Positions 15,019-16,528 of a stretch of DNA of 16,528 bases are shown piece by piece. Position 1 is the first letter of the stretch, and each line of letters starts with the position of its first letter. A model generated the notes under the pieces. The model searched no databases, had not been told where the DNA came from, and was given only the letters and a program-made list of their open reading frames with translations. The position numbers and the translations under genes are program-made. The stretch comes from Oscillospiraceae bacterium. GTDB taxonomy: Bacteria; Bacillota; Clostridia; Oscillospirales; Ruminococcaceae. The stretch covers positions 1-16,528 of the forward strand of contig JAAVIG010000170.1 in assembly GCA_014796735.1 (NCBI GenBank), given 5' to 3'.

Positions 15019-16350
15019 ATGAAAGCAAAGCTGATAACTACAGATTTAAAAGCGGGTCTTTACTGGCACGAGGAAGAAGCGGAATTCGGTTCGCTCGACT
15101 GCGTTCATCAGGTCAATATTTTTCCGAATATTCGCCGTCAGAAATTTTACGGCTTTGGCGGAGCGTTTACAGAGGCCGCGGCAAGGTGTTGGCGGCAGCT
15201 TCCCGAAAACCGTGCGAAATCTTTTTTGGACAGCTATTTCGGAGCAAATGGTCTTGGATACACATTAGGCCGTGTCCCGATAGGCAGCAGTGATTTTTCT
15301 GCGGGCCACTATTCCTGCGCGGACAGTGCCGATGAGATGAAAAGCACCTTTAAAACGAATACGGACGACGAGTATCTTATCCCAATGATACTCGCCGCCG
15401 GAGAAACGGCCGATCAGCCGATCGGGCTGCTGCTGAGTCCGTGGAGCCCACCGGGATTTATGAAAGACAGCGGTGAACGAAACAACGGCGGAAAGCTCAT
15501 GGCAGAGTACAAGCCGAACTGGGCCGCCTGCATGGCCAAGTACGCCGCACACTACCGAAAAGCGGGCTGTGACGTACGCCTTATGTCTGTTCAAAACGAA
15601 CCCGAGGCGGTCCAGATCTGGGACTCCTGCATATGGACTGCCGAGGAAGAGGGTGAATTTGCGGCGGATCATCTGGCTCCCGCATTGTCGGAGGCCGGCT
15701 GCGCCGATATCGGTATTTTGGCATGGGATCACAACAAGGAGAGTCTTGTCAGAAGGGCAGAAGGTACCCTGTCCGTCAGCGGAGCCTCGGAGGCGGTAAG
15801 GGGGTTTGCCCTCCACTGGTACACGGGAGATCACTTTGACTCCCTGCGCGCTGCGCGAAAGCTCTGGCCCGACAAGGAGCTCTGGTTCACAGAGGGCTGT
15901 GTGGAGTACGGGCGCTTTGGCGGAATGTCTGATATTGACAAGGCGGAGATGTATGCCCACGACATTTTGGGTAATCTGAATGCCGGTATCTGCGGCAGTA
16001 TCGATTGGAATCTCCTGCTGGACGCGAAGGGCGGTCCAAACCATGCGGGTAACTTCTGCGAGGCTCCCATAATGCTGACGGAGGACGGCAGCGACTTCGT
16101 TTTGAAAAGCGAATATTATTACATAGGTCATTTCAGCCGTTTCATACGTCCGGGCGCGGTTTGTCTGGCGACCTCCTCATGGAGCCCGAATGCCGAGGTG
16201 ACGGCGTTTGAAAATACGGACGGCAGCCGCGTGCTTACTGCACTTAACCGTACCGATTCACCTATTACGCTTTCGGTAACCGAGGGCGAGGGTAAAGCCA
16301 TAACTTTTGAGCTGTCTGCACACGCTGTTGCTACCATGCTTCTATTTTGA
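15019..16350 (+). CDS. GH30-family beta-glycosidase, cytoplasmic
   Basis: A 443-aa retaining glycoside hydrolase of clan A, family 30 (glucosylceramidase / beta-1,6-glucanase / beta-glucosidase-type). The N-terminus has the usual KFYGFGGAFTEAAARCW segment, then GYTLGRVPIGSSDFS and LLLSPWSPPGFMKDSG. The acid/base is E194 in MSVQNEPEA and the nucleophile is E292 in LWFTEGCVEYG, a spacing typical of GH30. A beta-sandwich domain closes the protein (about 360-443, ending AHAVATMLLF). There is no signal peptide, unlike most GH30 enzymes, so it should act on imported oligosaccharides. It starts 9 nt after the phosphorylase stop with AGGTGA as its ribosome site. It may remove beta-1,6 branches or act as a beta-glucosidase; the subfamily is not determined. 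Confidence 0.88.
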   Translation: MKAKLITTDLKAGLYWHEEEAEFGSLDCVHQVNIFPNIRRQKFYGFGGAFTEAAARCWRQLPENRAKSFLDSYFGANGLGYTLGRVPIGSSDFSAGHYSCADSADEMKSTFKTNTDDEYLIPMILAAGETADQPIGLLLSPWSPPGFMKDSGERNNGGKLMAEYKPNWAACMAKYAAHYRKAGCDVRLMSVQNEPEAVQIWDSCIWTAEEEGEFAADHLAPALSEAGCADIGILAWDHNKESLVRRAEGTLSVSGASEAVRGFALHWYTGDHFDSLRAARKLWPDKELWFTEGCVEYGRFGGMSDIDKAEMYAHDILGNLNAGICGSIDWNLLLDAKGGPNHAGNFCEAPIMLTEDGSDFVLKSEYYYIGHFSRFIRPGAVCLATSSWSPNAEVTAFENTDGSRVLTALNRTDSPITLSVTEGEGKAITFELSAHAVATMLLF

Positions 16351-16359
16351 TATACCTTG

Positions 16360-16415
16360 TAAACAGCAGGACCGCCATCGGGAAAGAATGTTACCGATGG
16401 CGGTCCTGCTGTTTA
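16360..16415 (+). terminator. Strong stem-loop ending the phosphorylase operon
   Basis: A perfect 22-bp inverted repeat (16360-16381 with 16394-16415; the core is GCAGGACCGCCATCGG) closes a 12-nt loop, starting 9 nt after the GH30 stop. No clean T tract follows; the next bases are TACTATTATCC. It may terminate weakly, act as a 3'-end stabiliser, or serve transcripts from both sides because it is symmetrical. Confidence 0.68.
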
Positions 16416-16416
16416 T

Positions 16417-16466
16417 ACTATTATCCAATTAAAAACTTGAAAAAATGGTTTTAATTGGATAATAGT
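16417..16466. repeat. AT-rich palindrome, copy D
   Basis: ACTATTATCCAATTAAAA (16417-16434) and its perfect 18-bp inverse at 16449-16466 flank a 14-nt loop. It abuts the preceding stem-loop. The architecture and the ACTATTATCC / GGATAATAGT ends resemble the other palindromes in the window, but the stem sequence differs. Confidence 0.6.
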
Positions 16467-16476
16467 GCTTTGGGTG

Positions 16477-16528
16477 TAATATCCATTTAAACTTTGATTT
16501 TATATTGTGTTTAAATGGATATTAGTAT
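16477..16528. repeat. AT-rich palindrome, copy E
   Basis: TAATATCCATTTAAAC (16477-16492) pairs perfectly with 16509-16524 around a 16-nt loop, and the window ends in ATTAGTAT. It repeats the pattern of copy D 10 bp earlier, with covarying stem bases. This mirrors the two-hairpin block at 9010-9103. Confidence 0.6.

Noticed and set aside
15265..16131. 288-aa open frame on the minus strand
   Set aside because: It is fully antisense to the GH30 gene, whose catalytic motifs are intact in the other strand. It is a codon-bias shadow.

Overview
The window looks like a chromosomal segment from an anaerobic, fibre-degrading Firmicute of the Clostridia, probably Ruminococcus-like (Oscillospiraceae). 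I base this on strong AGGAGG-type ribosome sites, Gram-positive lipoprotein signal peptides (LAAC, LAGC), a YesM/YesN-type two-component system, TTG starts, moderately GC-rich genes and very AT-rich intergenic DNA. The genus is an inference.

Layout. (1) Bases 1-608: the first 23 codons of a leftward membrane acyltransferase-like gene with its promoter, a frameshifted stub of an IS1182/IS5-like transposase, and the regulatory region of the first rightward operon. (2) 609-3933: a carbohydrate ABC importer with a lipoprotein binding protein, an intercistronic terminator and two permeases. No ATPase gene is present, so a shared MsiK-type ATPase elsewhere is expected. (3) 4053-8987: a second binding lipoprotein with no permease of its own, a LytS/YesM-type histidine kinase and an AraC-type response regulator, behind their own strong promoter. 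(4) 9285-16350: a tightly packed catabolic operon of two large inverting glycoside phosphorylases (879 aa GH94; 1030 aa GH94/GH149/GH161-like) and a GH30 hydrolase, none with a signal peptide. (5) 16351-16528: a perfect 22-bp stem-loop and two AT-rich palindromes.

How it may work together: the importer brings in a beta-gluco-oligosaccharide, and the cytoplasmic phosphorylases release alpha-glucose 1-phosphate from it. The GH30 enzyme removes linkages or branches they cannot attack. The second lipoprotein plus kinase plus response regulator would sense the sugar outside the cell. A 15-bp motif (GACACC-N3-ATAAAA) lies at exactly the same distance (47 bp) upstream of the -10 box of both the importer promoter and the phosphorylase promoter, and is absent from the regulator promoter. 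It is a good candidate for the response-regulator operator. The substrate cannot be read from the sequence; beta-1,3(/1,6)-glucan or beta-1,2-glucan oligosaccharides are the leading guesses.

The intergenic spaces also hold a set of palindromes whose arms end in ATACT.../...AGTAT. One lies directly beside the transposase stub, which suggests a MITE- or REP-like repeat family.
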